Part shown: positions 22,658 through 34,149 of the stretch, one piece after another | Position numbering within the stretch: position 1 is the first letter of the stretch | Layout of the letters: each line of letters opens with the position of its first letter | Source: Mixophyes australis | Lineage: Eukaryota; Chordata; Amphibia; Anura; Limnodynastidae | Assembly (NCBI GenBank): GCA_036250195.1 | Contig: JAVHZZ010000003.1 | Location: forward strand, 341,787,875-341,851,874 | Length of the DNA stretch: 64,000 nucleotides | Direction: 5' to 3' | Position numbers and translations under genes: made by a program | The notes under the pieces: generated by a model | What the model saw: only the letters and a program-made list of their open reading frames with translations | Told to the model about the DNA's origin: nothing | The model's database searches: none

Positions 22658-23340
22658 TGTTATGGTTCTGATGCCTTAGTCAGTATTTGCACAGGCTTAC
22701 CTAGGGCGCGGAGTCTAACGGCCTTCCGGTCTTCACCAAGAACCACCGCAAGGTAGGATGGATTTTGCTGCCGAAGAACCGCAGGTCGCGGCCCCCAGGC
22801 CTACGTGAATTTCAGAGTCTGGAGTCTGAAGCGGAAGCCGGCTTGATGCACGGTATTAGTTGTATGCGTAGCAGGAGATGAATCCAGAGGAGCAGAAACA
22901 CAGCCGACTCGGTACACAGGAGGTCATCAGATATACGGTGCCAGAGGGAAATCCAGAGAGTTGTCAAGAACACAGCCGAGTCGGTACACGGGATGGTCAG
23001 TCCAATTTGCGGTGCCAGGGATTAAGCCAAAGAATAGTCAGGTCACAGCCAGGTTGGTACACAGGAGTCTGAGGAAATATAGGAGTACACAGGGAGCAGG
23101 ATCACAGGAGTCAGGTACACAGGAAAAAGTAGCCAGGAACAGGAAACACATTGCTCTGACACAGATAGCGTGTCACAGGAGGAATAAGTAGTTTTTGAAT
23201 TCCCCACCCAGAGTCACATGACCCCTGCTGCGGGAATCCGGAAGTGCAGCGGCGCCATCAGGGAGAGTGCTCACCGCTGAAGATGACAAGCTGCCAGACC
23301 CGGCAGCGCAGCGGAGCGGGGAGCAGGTAAGATCCTAACA
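22658..23340 (-). mobile_element. Solo LTR (Ty3/gypsy-like), with catgt target duplication
   Basis: The 683-bp block starts tgttatgg and ends cctaaca, giving TG...CA ends with an inverted TGTTA/TAACA. The flanks catgt (22653-22657 and 23341-23345) are identical. It is GC-richer than its surroundings and contains imperfect internal repeats (cacagccgagtcggtacac, seen twice with a third variant). Orientation is inferred from resemblance of the right end, read in reverse, to the start of the 6439 LTR. No internal region remains, as after LTR-LTR recombination. Confidence 0.85.
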
Positions 23341-23345
23341 CATGT

Positions 23346-24460
23346 GCAGTGGCTAACCCTAGTTTAGCCTGAAAACACAGCAGGGGGCCGTTACCTTTCT
23401 TTCCTGAGTGATCTTTTTGTCCTGTGTGTTAGAACCTGTCTGAACAATGTAAACAGCACGTGATGTAGGAAATCACAGATTAGTGTAAATTTTGCTAAGT
23501 ATAAATTACATTTAAAATCCAAGTTTCAAGACATCTCACATCCTGATGTTAATCTTTGAATGAAATCTTTCAGACTTCTTGGGGCCTGGTCAGAAATGGG
23601 GTCTGGTTTACCCCCTGCCAGGCTGTGTCCAAAACTGTCTAAAAATGAGCACTGTTTGACCATGTATTATTATTCCATCTGTACTTCTTGAGATCACTAG
23701 TACCTTAATCTAGAATATGTAATTGTCCTTATTAGGACACTTGATCTAATAAACATCACTGCTTCAAGAGCCCGCTTTGAGGTTTACTTAGCTGCTGTAA
23801 TTTCTGTGACCTACAGACTAGACGCAATCTAAACTGTTATCTGGCTGTTCTGAGGTTGAGACCCAGCATCTAGTACCAATGCTCTGCCTGCTATCCTGCA
23901 GTTCTGGCCAGTGTGATAGGCCAGGGGGAACCATCCACAGCAACCATGATCTGAAGGCAAGTGGTCAGGGGTACCAGCCCAGGTGTGCCAGGTAGAGGGT
24001 ACACTAGAAGTGAGAGTTACCCAGAAGGACACTGTTCTAGGTGCCGCCAAGGTGCCTAGTGGTGTCAGCAGCAAAAGCCCTTCCAACTACAAAACAAGGG
24101 TACATTTGGAAGAAAGAAAGGGAATGGTGGCAAGGCAAGCCCAGTTGGTCCCCAGCAACACAACAGACAGGGTGGCATAGGAGGTGCATCCTGTCACAGA
24201 TACCAAAAGAGGAGTGAGAAGAAGTTCAAAATAGTCTGACAGGACTTAATAGGTAAGCTAACCAGCATTCCTCCCAGGTCTTTCCTGCCAGATGTCCTCT
24301 GTGTGGGCTGAAGCTGGAATTCTTCTCCTAAATTATCTCTCCAGGACAACTATTTTCCCCCAATCCACTGATCTGTCTATCCTCCCTGGCTTCTTGATGG
24401 GACAGTTCCACCAGTATCTGCAGGTCAAGTCCTGAACACACCAGCCACAGCATTTAAAAA
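23346..24460. other. Non-coding DNA, origin unassigned
   Basis: 23830-24200 is GC-richer and repeat-like in texture, but I recognise no termini or protein motif. Confidence 0.35.
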
Positions 24461-24489
24461 CATTTGCCTTTCTATCCCCTCCTTGAAAG

Positions 24490-24800
24490 GCCTTATTTTC
24501 ACACTGTAAATGCACTTTTTCCAACCTTGGCTGATGCAAAGGATCTCTTCCAGTTGAGATGGGAAGCTGACCTAGGAGAGAACTGGTTTGACATATTTGA
24601 ATGGGTCACAAAATGTTGCATTAATGTACAGATTAAAGAGAATTTATATAAAGTACTCCACAAGTGGTATTATGTTCTGGTATCCTTCACAGTATCTTTC
24701 CACATGTTTCTGATACCTGTTGGAGAAGTGTGGCCAAACAGGCACTGTCTTGCACATCTGGTGGAGGAAACTCCATTCCTATTGGTCTGCCATCATTTCC
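24490..24800 (+). pseudogene. Tx1/L1-like LINE ORF2 C-terminal remnant, copy 1
   Basis: One frame reads QLRWEADLGENWFDIFEW, then IKENLYKVLHKWY. This matches the L1/Tx1 ORF2 region after the reverse transcriptase (the KWE.DLG...W pattern and the E..YK...RWY pattern). A frame shift follows, and the next hallmark appears in another frame: cctgttggagaagtgtggcc encodes the CWR start of the CWR.CG..G..HIWW box and catctggtgg its end. Stops and shifts show an old copy. Confidence 0.7.
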
Positions 24801-24889
24801 CTGTCAACCGTTATTATTGTCTTTCACATCTCATCAGAACCTACGTATGCATTGCTCCCCTAGCCTATCCCGGATCTCTCTAAACACTT

Positions 24890-25870
24890 CATAACCATGA
24901 GCTAAGAAAATGTATCCAGGATACTTTGACATCATTTTTATGACCTGAAGGGGTCCAAAACAACAGCTATAACTATGCTAGAGTTATGTCTGCCAAGTCT
25001 ATTGTAGAGATAATGTAGCAATGTAGTCAGTGCTACTTTAATTGACTTGTTTTGTAGTGTAGTGACATTTTTCACTCTGTAGCTAAGGCATTTTATATTA
25101 TTACATGTAATTCTTTTTTCCAATTTTTTTATTTCAATGATTCTCCATTCTGGAACAGTGAAGAAACTTGACAAACATAAAAATGACTGAATAAGATACC
25201 AGAAGAAGTATAAAAAGTGCTGTTTAATAGAATGTCAGGATAAAACAAAATCTATTTTTCTCAATTTTCACAACACTGCTTCTACTGCCTAAGGTTCTTA
25301 AGTTCAATATTGTACACAGATATCACTATACAGAAATTTATGATTTAGTTAATACGAAAACTGAATACTGTAATGATGTTTCCAAATCCTGTTTTATGCT
25401 GTAAACAGGGACATGATATCTACTATCTCAATACTTGGAATAACAAAAGTGACATTTTTTTTATTTTGAGCATTCATGTGGCAACTCCTTGGCAAACTAC
25501 TCCCTGTTATTTACAGTTTTATCATATCTAACTCCTTTATGTCTGCTGCACACAGATAGGAGCCTATTAGAACTGAATGAAAAAACCTATTAAGGACAAA
25601 TGTTATAGGATGGAAAAGAAAAAATAGAAATAAAAACATTAGCAAGAGAGCATTATACAAAATTAAAAAAATATGTCAAATTCACAGGTTTATTACAATG
25701 GTCCTATGGATCATTTTTCCAATACGTATCCAGATTTTTTAGGCACACCTGTACTTCTTATATTACTATTTAGTCAGTGACAGCATGAAATATACAGACA
25801 ATTCTATGTAAAGCAGTTATGCAATTACCAAGGATTGTGTGTGTCTGTAATTGTATACAATTCAGATGCA
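24890..25870. other. AT-rich non-coding DNA, nothing recognised
   Basis: No gene or bounded element is visible between the Tx1-like and Tc1-like remnants. Confidence 0.45.
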
Positions 25871-25989
25871 GAATGGACTTTGAATGTGTCTTGTATGTGT
25901 CAGTTTCAGTGGCAATCATGGACAGCAACATTGCTTTTCACGCATGCATGCCCCATGACTGCATTGAAAAATTGGACCTGAAAACATCT

Positions 25990-26850
25990 AGCCAACAGTG
26001 GCCCTGTGGTTGAAAACAGACTATAAATTAAAGAGGTTGAAGGAGGCTGACAAAATCGTTGCAATGTAACAAACAGGCCACAATCAATTAGTTAGAAGCT
26101 CTGTACAACAGTGGTGCAGAAGAGGCAGAACACAGAACTCATCAAACCTTGTCACAATTGCTCATCTTACCTAATCATAGATGAAGTGGAGCAGATATGA
26201 TCCCACTGATTTTGTTTGCAGTGTGCTAAAGACCACTGGTCAATGTTGGATTGGAAAACATTGTTGGATTAGAGTAAACGTGGTTCCTAGTGTTTCATGC
26301 TGACCATGATTCCTCTAACCCAGTATTTTTTTTCCAATCCTCCAGGAGCTGAACATGATAAAACCATGTAAGTTCATGGATCCTTCATAACATTTGTCAA
26401 TAATGTAGGCTGGTGGTATCAGCATAGTAGTGTGGTGTGGATTCTCATGATATGTAATATGTCCCTTGATATGAGTAAAGCAATGTTTCAATGCTGAAGG
26501 ATATCTAATAATCACTGGTGACCAGGGCATTCTTTGATAATACCAGTGTACACATTGGTGAATTAGCTTTTTAAGCAAGATCTTGTTCTACTCAATAAGC
26601 TAACAAAGTCCTGGAATGATTCCAGGAACATGACAGCGAATTAAATTTAATGTAGAGTCTTCTTCCCATCTCAATATAAACATTTGTGGGAGTCAGGTAT
26701 GATGTGAAATCCATTAGCTAGTCTGTAACAACCATGGGACAACTTGTAGATGATAAAATCAATATCCCTGTACCACAACTTTGGCACCTTGCTAAGCCCA
26801 TAGTCAGACTAATCCTTGTGTCTCACTATTTTGAGCACATCTTGTCTCGC
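25990..26850 (+). pseudogene. Tc1/mariner-like transposase relic
   Basis: Nucleotide similarity to vertebrate Tc1 transposase genes is recognisable in order. Around 26240-26290 the sequence resembles the segment encoding W..ED W.NV.W.DE. Around 26375-26430 tcatggatcc and aggctggtggt resemble the conserved GG.. V.VWG block. Around 26460-26560 is the stretch before DH..PF. Around 26610-26640 tggaatgattccaggaacat resembles the F..HD region. Around 26650-26700 is the SPDLNPIE..W region, reading cttcttcccatctcaatata and acatttgtggga. Every block has indels, so no frame survives. Terminal inverted repeats were not found. Confidence 0.55.
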
Positions 26851-26959
26851 CTTATTGAGCCCATGCTGAAATTAATCTGTTATATCGTCACATTGAGCAA
26901 ACAGCGGCCATTAAGGCGTGTACTGAGGACTTTCAAACAGTCTAGCTGATAAGTACATG

Positions 26960-27620
26960 TCTTTATTTTCATTCCGTTCATTAAATGTGACATCTATATA
27001 CATAGTTAATATAAGTCCTGGATCATTAGTGCAATACCAGCTTATACCATTGTATATTTTACAGCATATGTTCCATATTTAATGCTGTGATTACTTTTAG
27101 GTGAATATATTATTTATTAAACTGATAATTACATCATTATATTTTAGTTACTCATTTTAATAAATATGGTGTTATTTTCAGTGTTATTTGGTAGACAAAC
27201 CACTCATTATTACGTAGAGGTTCCTTATAAATCTGCATACCAATTTACAGTCTCTTTCAAAAGCATCCAAAACATTAAAACATTATAAAGTTTGGCAAAA
27301 TCTTGTGTATACACATTATTGTGACACTTATTTAAATCATGCTCGATCAAACTAAATTTATTTTAAGACAAAGTTAGTTTTGTGTCAGCAAATATAATAA
27401 AATATAACTTTAACAATGAAGGAACTTTTTAACCAAACACACCAGCTTGATTTCCATTTGGCTAAGTAGCTAATAAATCTATCGATAAATCTAAGGTCAT
27501 TTATTTATTTTTTGAACATTGGATTTAGGTCATCACTTGGGAACATGTAGAATGAGTTTAGATAAATTTGAGAAATTTAGAAATAGAGACATTTTGTATA
27601 GTGAAGACTTGAAGGTGACG
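26960..27620. other. AT-rich non-coding DNA, nothing recognised
   Basis: No gene or element is visible. Confidence 0.45.
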
Positions 27621-27629
27621 TGACACTAA

Positions 27630-27827
27630 GAGGGTTATTCAATTGTTAGCGAGACGGGTGAAAATCCCACGCTCGAAAAATATTACCGTTAATACGGTAA
27701 TTACTTGCTGAATTTCAGCGAGTAAATTACCGTATTAACGGTATTTAGGTGCAAGTTACCGTATTAACGGTAATATTTTTTTGAACGCGGGATTTTCACC
27801 CGTCTCGCTAACAATTGAATACCCCCC
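27630..27827. mobile_element. Foldback MITE with TAA target duplication, PIF/Harbinger-like
   Basis: The ends gagggttattcaattg and, reversed, ggggggtattcaattg continue into gttagcgagacgggtgaaaa on both arms. TAA lies on each side (27627-27629, 27828-27830). The interior has three copies of an accgt/acggt palindrome (attaccgttaatacggtaat and the ttaccgtattaacggta form). A 3-bp TAA duplication is typical of PIF/Harbinger; no transposase is present. Confidence 0.82.
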
Positions 27828-27839
27828 TAAGAGTGACCA

Positions 27840-29485
27840 CACGTAGATTGTTGTGTTGCAACTGTACGCACAAGCTAGCTGACAGTTTAATTCTACTTTG
27901 GGTATTCACTAACTGGACCACTTTCAAATTTAGAAGGAATGAGTGTAGTGATGCAGTGTTTAATTAAGTGCTGACTTGCCTGTTGGCAAATTATGGTTTT
28001 TATTTCACACAGGAAATGGACAGGTTGTGACAGTATTTTTTAAGCAATAAGACTTCCAACATGTCTTATACGTCAGAGCATTTTGCATTTCAGGGAACAG
28101 TATGCATCTGAGCTACTTCACTAAGAGACACTGGCTTGGGCTTCTCATAGTAGGCTACAGGCAATTATCTAATGAGACATAAAACAACTAATTATTGAAA
28201 CACATTTGAAAATGAGAATGGCGGAGGTAACAACTGCAGCGTTACTATGTACTGTAGATACTCGCATTCAATAACAAAACAGTAAAAAATAGAACATTTG
28301 CACATAATTTTATCAGTATAAAATGCACAACCTAATTAAAGTGCACCCTAATTAAAACTATGTTGAATAAAACCATACATGCACTATTTTGATGACCAAG
28401 TTCTCCAAGAAAAGTTACCAGCGAGTACCTCATTGCTGGTAACTGTGGCTGGTTCCTCCTGAACTCTTACTTTTGGTCGGGACTGCAGTGTAGCAGGCAG
28501 ACCATTAGCTCAGGACACTAAGTTCAACATAAGAAATCCAGGAGATGGATTAAAGAGGTCGATGTTATGTGTAGGTCAGAGGATTTCCACAGATAATACA
28601 TATTTTGCAGGAATAAAGCAGTTTATTTTGGAAGAGTAGAGTCTACTGCTCAAATAACTCTCAACACACACCTAAATGGAATGCATTTTACATGGGGCTT
28701 TGCTGCCCTTTTTATACAGTTTTTACACACGTGTGAGCGGGTGTAATTCAGTGCTCTTGCCCCTTTAACCAGTGCAGGTTAATTCACTCATCATGCCTGT
28801 GAATCAGCCTGGTCCTGGTTCACACTTTTAACATTATTTTCAGGGATGGGGTGGGTGTTTTAACTGCTTTTCCATGTACTGCTAGTTTGTGAGGCAGCTC
28901 AGGCCACTCACCACCCTGGCACCACTAAGTATTAAATATTTCAATCTTTCAAGAAAACTACTTCCAGGACTTGGGTCCCTGAAGTCTGGTGCCCTCTCCC
29001 AGCTGAAGAAGATTCCAGGATTAATTACATGCAGTATATGTACTTATGGCAGATATTTGGATTCTATGATGATGTAGCTATTGAATTAAAATGTAAATTC
29101 TTAGCTTTTACCTACAGTTCTAAACTGGCTAAGTCTGTATTTACTTCAGCTGTTCTAGTCAATTTATTTTTATCAGCAAAACTTGTCATCTCATTTATAC
29201 TGTCTTAAAGAGTTCTGAAGTACATAATTGAAAAAGTTTAAAGTCTAGAAATAACTGCTTGAATATACCCTATCTACCCTATGACACAGTTGTATGTTCT
29301 CTCTTCTTTCAATTTGTGTTAGCTATTTTTTATACTATTGGTCATAATTTAGTGTATATGATTTTGCTTTCTTAAACATATTCTACTTGGTATTAATTCT
29401 ATGACATTTTTATTATACTTTTTTATGTGGTTGATTCTTTGTTCAGTAGAAAGATTATGACATATATTAGTCTTACAAAGAACAT
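27840..29485. other. Non-coding DNA, nothing recognised
   Basis: Only short chance open frames are present. The region 28400-28900 is slightly GC-richer but shows no bounded element. Confidence 0.4.
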
Positions 29486-29490
29486 ATAAT

Positions 29491-29756
29491 GTGTGTGGAG
29501 TTTGTATGTTCTCCCTGTGTTTGCGTGGGTTTCCTCCGGGTGCTCCGGTTTCCTCCCACAATCCAAAAACATACTAGTAGGTTAATTGGCTGCTATCAAA
29601 ATTGACCCTTGTCTCTCTCTCTCTCTCTCTGTCTGTGTCTGTGTATATGTTAGGGAATTTAGACTGTAAGCTCCAATGGGGCAGGGACTGATGTGAATGA
29701 GTTCACTGTACAGCGCTGCGGAATCAATGGCGCTATATAAATAGATGATGATGATA
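29491..29756 (+). repeat. V-SINE retroposon, 5' truncated
   Basis: It starts at gtgtgtggagtttgtatg and runs through gggtttcctccgggtgctcc, a (CT)n tract, gactgtaagctccaatgggg, then the tail ggcgctatataaatagatga and (GAT)n. The tRNA-like head is absent. Confidence 0.9.
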
Positions 29757-29759
29757 TAA

Positions 29760-30505
29760 TCAAATAACACCTACATAGTCCCAAAATTTGTACAATTGAA
29801 GAAGACACAGGTCCATTAAGTTCAAACTTTCAGAAATTCCTACTGTGTTGATCAAGAGGAAGGTGAAACACAACAAAAAACAGTGTGGCATTTGCCAATT
29901 TAGCCTTACATGACAAGCGATACTTCTTGACTTCAAAAAATAGTGATTGGATATTCCCTGGATCAATCATCCCCATATTATACTAATTGTAGACAATGTA
30001 TACACATATCTTAACCTAGAATAGAATTATACTTATTATGTCACCTTTAAGATACTTTTTTTTCAAAGTAAACAATTTTAGTTTTTCTTTACATTCCCTT
30101 TATCAGTGAGGTTGTCCACCTCTTAACCTGATAATCATCTATAGGGATAGCTACATACAGCATAATCATTAAAAGCTTAATGTCAACCTGTACTGGCACT
30201 TGCAGACCTTTGATAAAGCTGAGCATTTTGTTTTCATTTTTTTATTTGGTAATTACCAATCACATGTTCTAACTAGTTAAAGTAAAAGAGTTTAAATATT
30301 GGAAAATGCCACAAAATCTTTACAAAAGGGAAAGCAAACAAACAAATTAAGTTAAATTATGATGATGATAGTGATTAAAGTGTGATACAGTTGATTATTG
30401 CTACCAGTTCCCAAAGTTACTAGGTCTGTGCAGAAGTTAGATCCAAACAGACTGGATTATCTTTCCAACTTTAACTTCTTGGTCATTCTCCTTTTTCACC
30501 CTGTC
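29760..30505. other. AT-rich non-coding DNA, nothing recognised
   Basis: No gene or bounded element is visible. Confidence 0.45.
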
Positions 30506-30513
30506 CTTACCTT

Positions 30514-30982
30514 GGGCCTGAGTTATTAAGGCTTGCATACTGGGTGCATTGTGAAACTGCACGTAAATCGGCTCTGTGTACTCCCGAAGTCAACAAGGAA
30601 CAGATCTAAAGATAAGTGTGGTGATGACTACGGGTGTAGCACACAAAAAATATATATATTCAATTAATATTACATGTCAATATTATAGTCATTTATGATT
30701 ATACATGGACATTTATATTTAAAAAAATGTTTTTTTCTAGAAAATCATTTATTAGGGTGTTCTTTATGTCTACTGTACATAATAGACTTTTGCTACTGAT
30801 TGCAAACAGTTTTTTTTATCATACACAGTCAGCCGTCATAAGTATTCAGGACTTACACTAGACCCCTAGATGAAGCAAGAGATATGGCAGAAAAGCAGCT
30901 TACTTCTGTGTGCTTCGGACTGTGACTTTAACGTGGCCACATGGGGACGCCCTTCTTGTATATTACCCACATAAATCCTACG
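30514..30982 (+). mobile_element. Second copy of the gattcattaagg-type element, left part
   Basis: It opens gggcctgagttattaaggct and contains tgcacgtaaatcgg, the uninterrupted version of the site into which the 11949 hAT element inserted. Later it has cttacactagaccc and gagatatggcagaaaagcag, matching 15860-15905. It is cut at 30982 by another hAT element. Confidence 0.6.
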
Positions 30983-31157
30983 CAGTGCCGTGACTAGACA
31001 TTTTAGTGCCCTGGGCGAGACAGGGAACTGGCGCCCCCCCATCTAAGTGGGGGTGATATTTGCTGAGTGGGTGTGGCCAACCTAATGAGGTGGTGTGACT
31101 AGCACTTTACTGAAAGAATTATCAGTTACACATATTTGCAAATGCAAAAACTGAGAA

Positions 31158-31160
<3 letters not shown>

Positions 31161-31202
<42 letters not shown>
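31161..31202. repeat. (AT)n microsatellite
   Basis: An AT run directly precedes the left arm of the foldback. Two more AT runs lie at 31848-31892 and 32100-32137 in the same element. Confidence 0.95.
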
Positions 31203-31203
<1 letters not shown>

Positions 31204-31779
31204 AAAAAAAAACAGGGATACTCTGCACTCTCCAAACACATAATTAATGTTGTACTAAATACTGTTCTATATTAAAAACAGGGAATGTTAGTTCCACATA
31301 TTGCAATATATGTTAAGCTGACCAACTCACACCAAAGTGAGAGTATCCCTGTTTTTTTGTCTATACAATGTGGGCAACCCCCTCTTGCACCCCAGTATCT
31401 ACATGGTGAGTGCTGAGGATCTAAGTCTGTTTCTGTTTATACAATGTAGGTTCCATCACTCTTGTACCCCCTTCTTTACATTAATTAATTCCAACTTGTG
31501 TCAGGTGAGTCCCAGGTCTCCCATGGCTGCTAGTGCTTGGGAAAGACTTGCCTTTAAAAGCTGTGTGCAGGTAAGCCTTAAGCCCAGATAAATAGCATAG
31601 CATTTGATCATGCTAGGACTGACCAGATTGGGAAGACTTTGGCGTCAGTTGGTCAGCTTAACATATATTGCAATATGTGGAACTAACATTCCCTGTTTTT
31701 AATATAGAACAGTATTTAGTACAGCATTAATTATGTGTTTGGAGAGTCCAGAGTATCCCTGTTTTTTTGTCTATACAAT
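31203..31779. repeat. Long inverted repeat plus direct repeat inside the hAT element
   Basis: Arms of about 125 bases (31203-31328 and 31646-31779) are near-perfect reverse complements, from aacagggatactctg and accaactcac inward. Between and beyond them, a block of about 85 bases (gtctatacaatgtgggcaac, then ccctcttgcaccccagt) occurs directly repeated at 31355-31420 and 31770-31840. This suggests a foldback insertion or an inverted duplication. Confidence 0.85.
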
Positions 31780-31839
31780 GTGGGCAACCCCCTCTTGCAC
31801 CCCAGTCTGTACATGGTGAGTGCAGAGGATCTATGTCTG

Positions 31840-31892
<53 letters not shown>

Positions 31893-32096
31893 GCATACAA
31901 ACAAAACTTAATAAACCCTGTCTCTGTCTAATTATGTTTTACGTGTAAGAATTTGACTTACTGATCTTCTTTATTTTTGTGTTCTTCCGGTGGAACTAGT
32001 TAGGGCATGTTTAAAGCTCACATATGTTTTAGGTTCTTATTCGATGCACAGATGTACAACAATTTTATGAAAATAAGTAAAAATAAATATAAATTA

Positions 32097-32142
<46 letters not shown>

Positions 32143-32759
32143 AAAAAATATGAAAATATATACATTAAAATAAAAATAAATATATTATAAAATATAAATT
32201 AATATTAAAATAAAATTTAAATGAAAAAAGACAAGTAATTAAGTGTGAAAATCAAATTAAAATTACTTTAAATAAGTAGTTGTGAAATAGAGATAGATGA
32301 AGTAAAATAAGGCGTCAGTGAGATCAGTAAGAGTAGAGGTGGGTGGGAAGGGAGGTGAATAGGAGTTTGGGTATGGAGGAGTGGGAATGGTAGTAGTATA
32401 GAATTGAGAATTATTCTCTTATAAGAGCAGTTTGTTGTGGAGATGACTTTTCCCCTCTAGCAGTGGTGGTCAGCGGTGATCGGCGCTGTAGCTGTGGCCA
32501 AGCGGCTTCCTGCATTGGCATTTAGATCTCAAGTTTGCGTTCCAAATGCCAAACTTCCTGCTTTCGGTGGAACACACATGCCTTCCACTGCTTTCAATGC
32601 CAAGAATGAGTTGTTTCTAGTGGGAAACGCTGGCAATATTGGTCAGGCAGATAGAGGTTAGAGTTGTGGTTCAAGTAGGGTGATGTGTGGACTGATTGAG
32701 CCTGGGCACAGAGGCAGGCACCTGCCTAGATACCACTCTGATCCTACGTAAGTCTCGTT

Positions 32760-33540
32760 TTCAATAGCCTCTCATAGAGATTTTGCTAGCATATGCTACA
32801 TAGTGCATCTCTATAATTACTGTAAATTAGACTGCCAATAATATCAAGGGGTGTAATATTTATTTGTTAGGCATGTTTTCAAATTGCTCACCATAAAACA
32901 AAGTTATTCAAAGAAACTAGAAATTTGCAGACTATAACCCAATCTCTAAATGTACACTACAATCCAATTAGAGGAAAGGTGGTGAGAATGAGGGTGGTGG
33001 GGTTGTCCTACATTCAAGTAAAACCTGGAAAACCAGCACTCCCCATAGAAAAACAGCTTTTTTTAAATTATTGTATGTAAAATCCAATTTAAAGTTGTTC
33101 CGTTGTAACATCCATAGCAGCAAGCCAATAATAGCAAATTAGCAGCAGTTTAATCATCTTGAAACTGGAAACATGGAACTTGGCTTATGGTAGTGTATGT
33201 CAAAAAATGTACCAAAGGGAAAGTCATCAAAGGTCAATTTTGAGTGTAGTCTGAAAACTCAAACCACATGTGATGCGTGATGGTTTAAAAATTCCCAAAC
33301 CGCATTCGATTTATAACAAATCGCATTCGAGTTTAGCCAAACCACCACAAAAAGGCAGGTTTTTTTTAGACATAGCAATTATGAGTGCAATCATTATTTA
33401 TTGATTATTCACTGGCTAAGGGGCAAAAGTAATCTTTAATTATCATATTGTGCCAATTTTAATTTATCTTTAAATTAAGGGGGCAATAATATGAGTTATG
33501 AGCAGCAATATAAGTTATGGATAAGTTATGAGCAGCAATA
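32760..33540. other. AT-rich DNA with traces of a palindromic MITE
   Basis: Around 33230-33360 inverted tracts (ctcaaaccaca/tggttt, gcattcgattt/aaatcgcattcga) suggest an old foldback element of the kind at 50880. At 33490-33541 ataagttatgagcagcaata is tandemly duplicated. Confidence 0.4.
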
Positions 33541-33555
33541 TCTGTCTTCTGGCAG

Positions 33556-34139
33556 CAGGGCCGGTGTCAGCATCCAGTTTGCCCTTGGTGCCCACTCTTT
33601 GCCGTTACACCCCTCACCCAACACTGCTTCTTTCCTTGGGTGGAGGAAGGTGGCATCAGTGCCATGGTTTCTGCTCCTCTTTGTCAGGTTGGAAGAGCAG
33701 CACTGCGATGTGATGTTACAGTCCAGCACCAGGATCCCAGCCTATCACTGCAGTGCAATGTGTCACCCCCTCCGCTGCCTGCCTGCTCTACAGGGTAAGA
33801 AATGGCAGAGGAGAGGAGGAGAATGGCAGGCAGAAAGTTTTCACATAAATGAAGGGGGGTGTTTAATCAAAATTCCTGGGCAGTTGGTGCTCAGTGCAGG
33901 GACACCATGAATAAACTAAAAGCAATGAATTAGTGCCCCCTATGGTGCCTGAGATGACTGCTTTGGTTTGCCTAGTGGTAATACTGCTAGTGGTGGAACT
34001 ACCATTGGTGCTGCAGGTGCAGTGCACCAGGGTCCATGGAGATAATGGGGCCCAAATACAGAGGGTTGGGGGCCCCAGTTCCCTCCTCTACTGCAGCAGG
34101 GCCCATAGCTCACTAGTTTTGCCTCTGGTACTGGCCCTT
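33556..34139. mobile_element. Old hAT element, probably holding a second hAT fragment
   Basis: The left end cagggccggtgtcag and the right end reversed, aagggccagtaccag, match at about 11 of 15 bases. The flanks tctggcag and cttggcag share 6 of 8 bases, as in an old target duplication. Within it, 33989-34129 starts tagtggtggaactacc and ends, reversed, cagaggcaaaactagtga, which looks like another hAT family; its own duplication is unclear. Confidence 0.45.
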
Positions 34140-34149
34140 CTTGGCAGGG

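Larger units (their letters stand above)
30983..32740. mobile_element. hAT element, 1.76 kb, with atcctacg target duplication
   Basis: The left end is cagtgccgtgactagacat; the right end reversed is cagagtggtatctaggcagg. The flanks atcctacg (30975-30982, 32741-32748) are identical. The interior contains three AT microsatellites and a separate foldback structure (31203-31779). No transposase frame is seen: non-autonomous. Confidence 0.85.
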
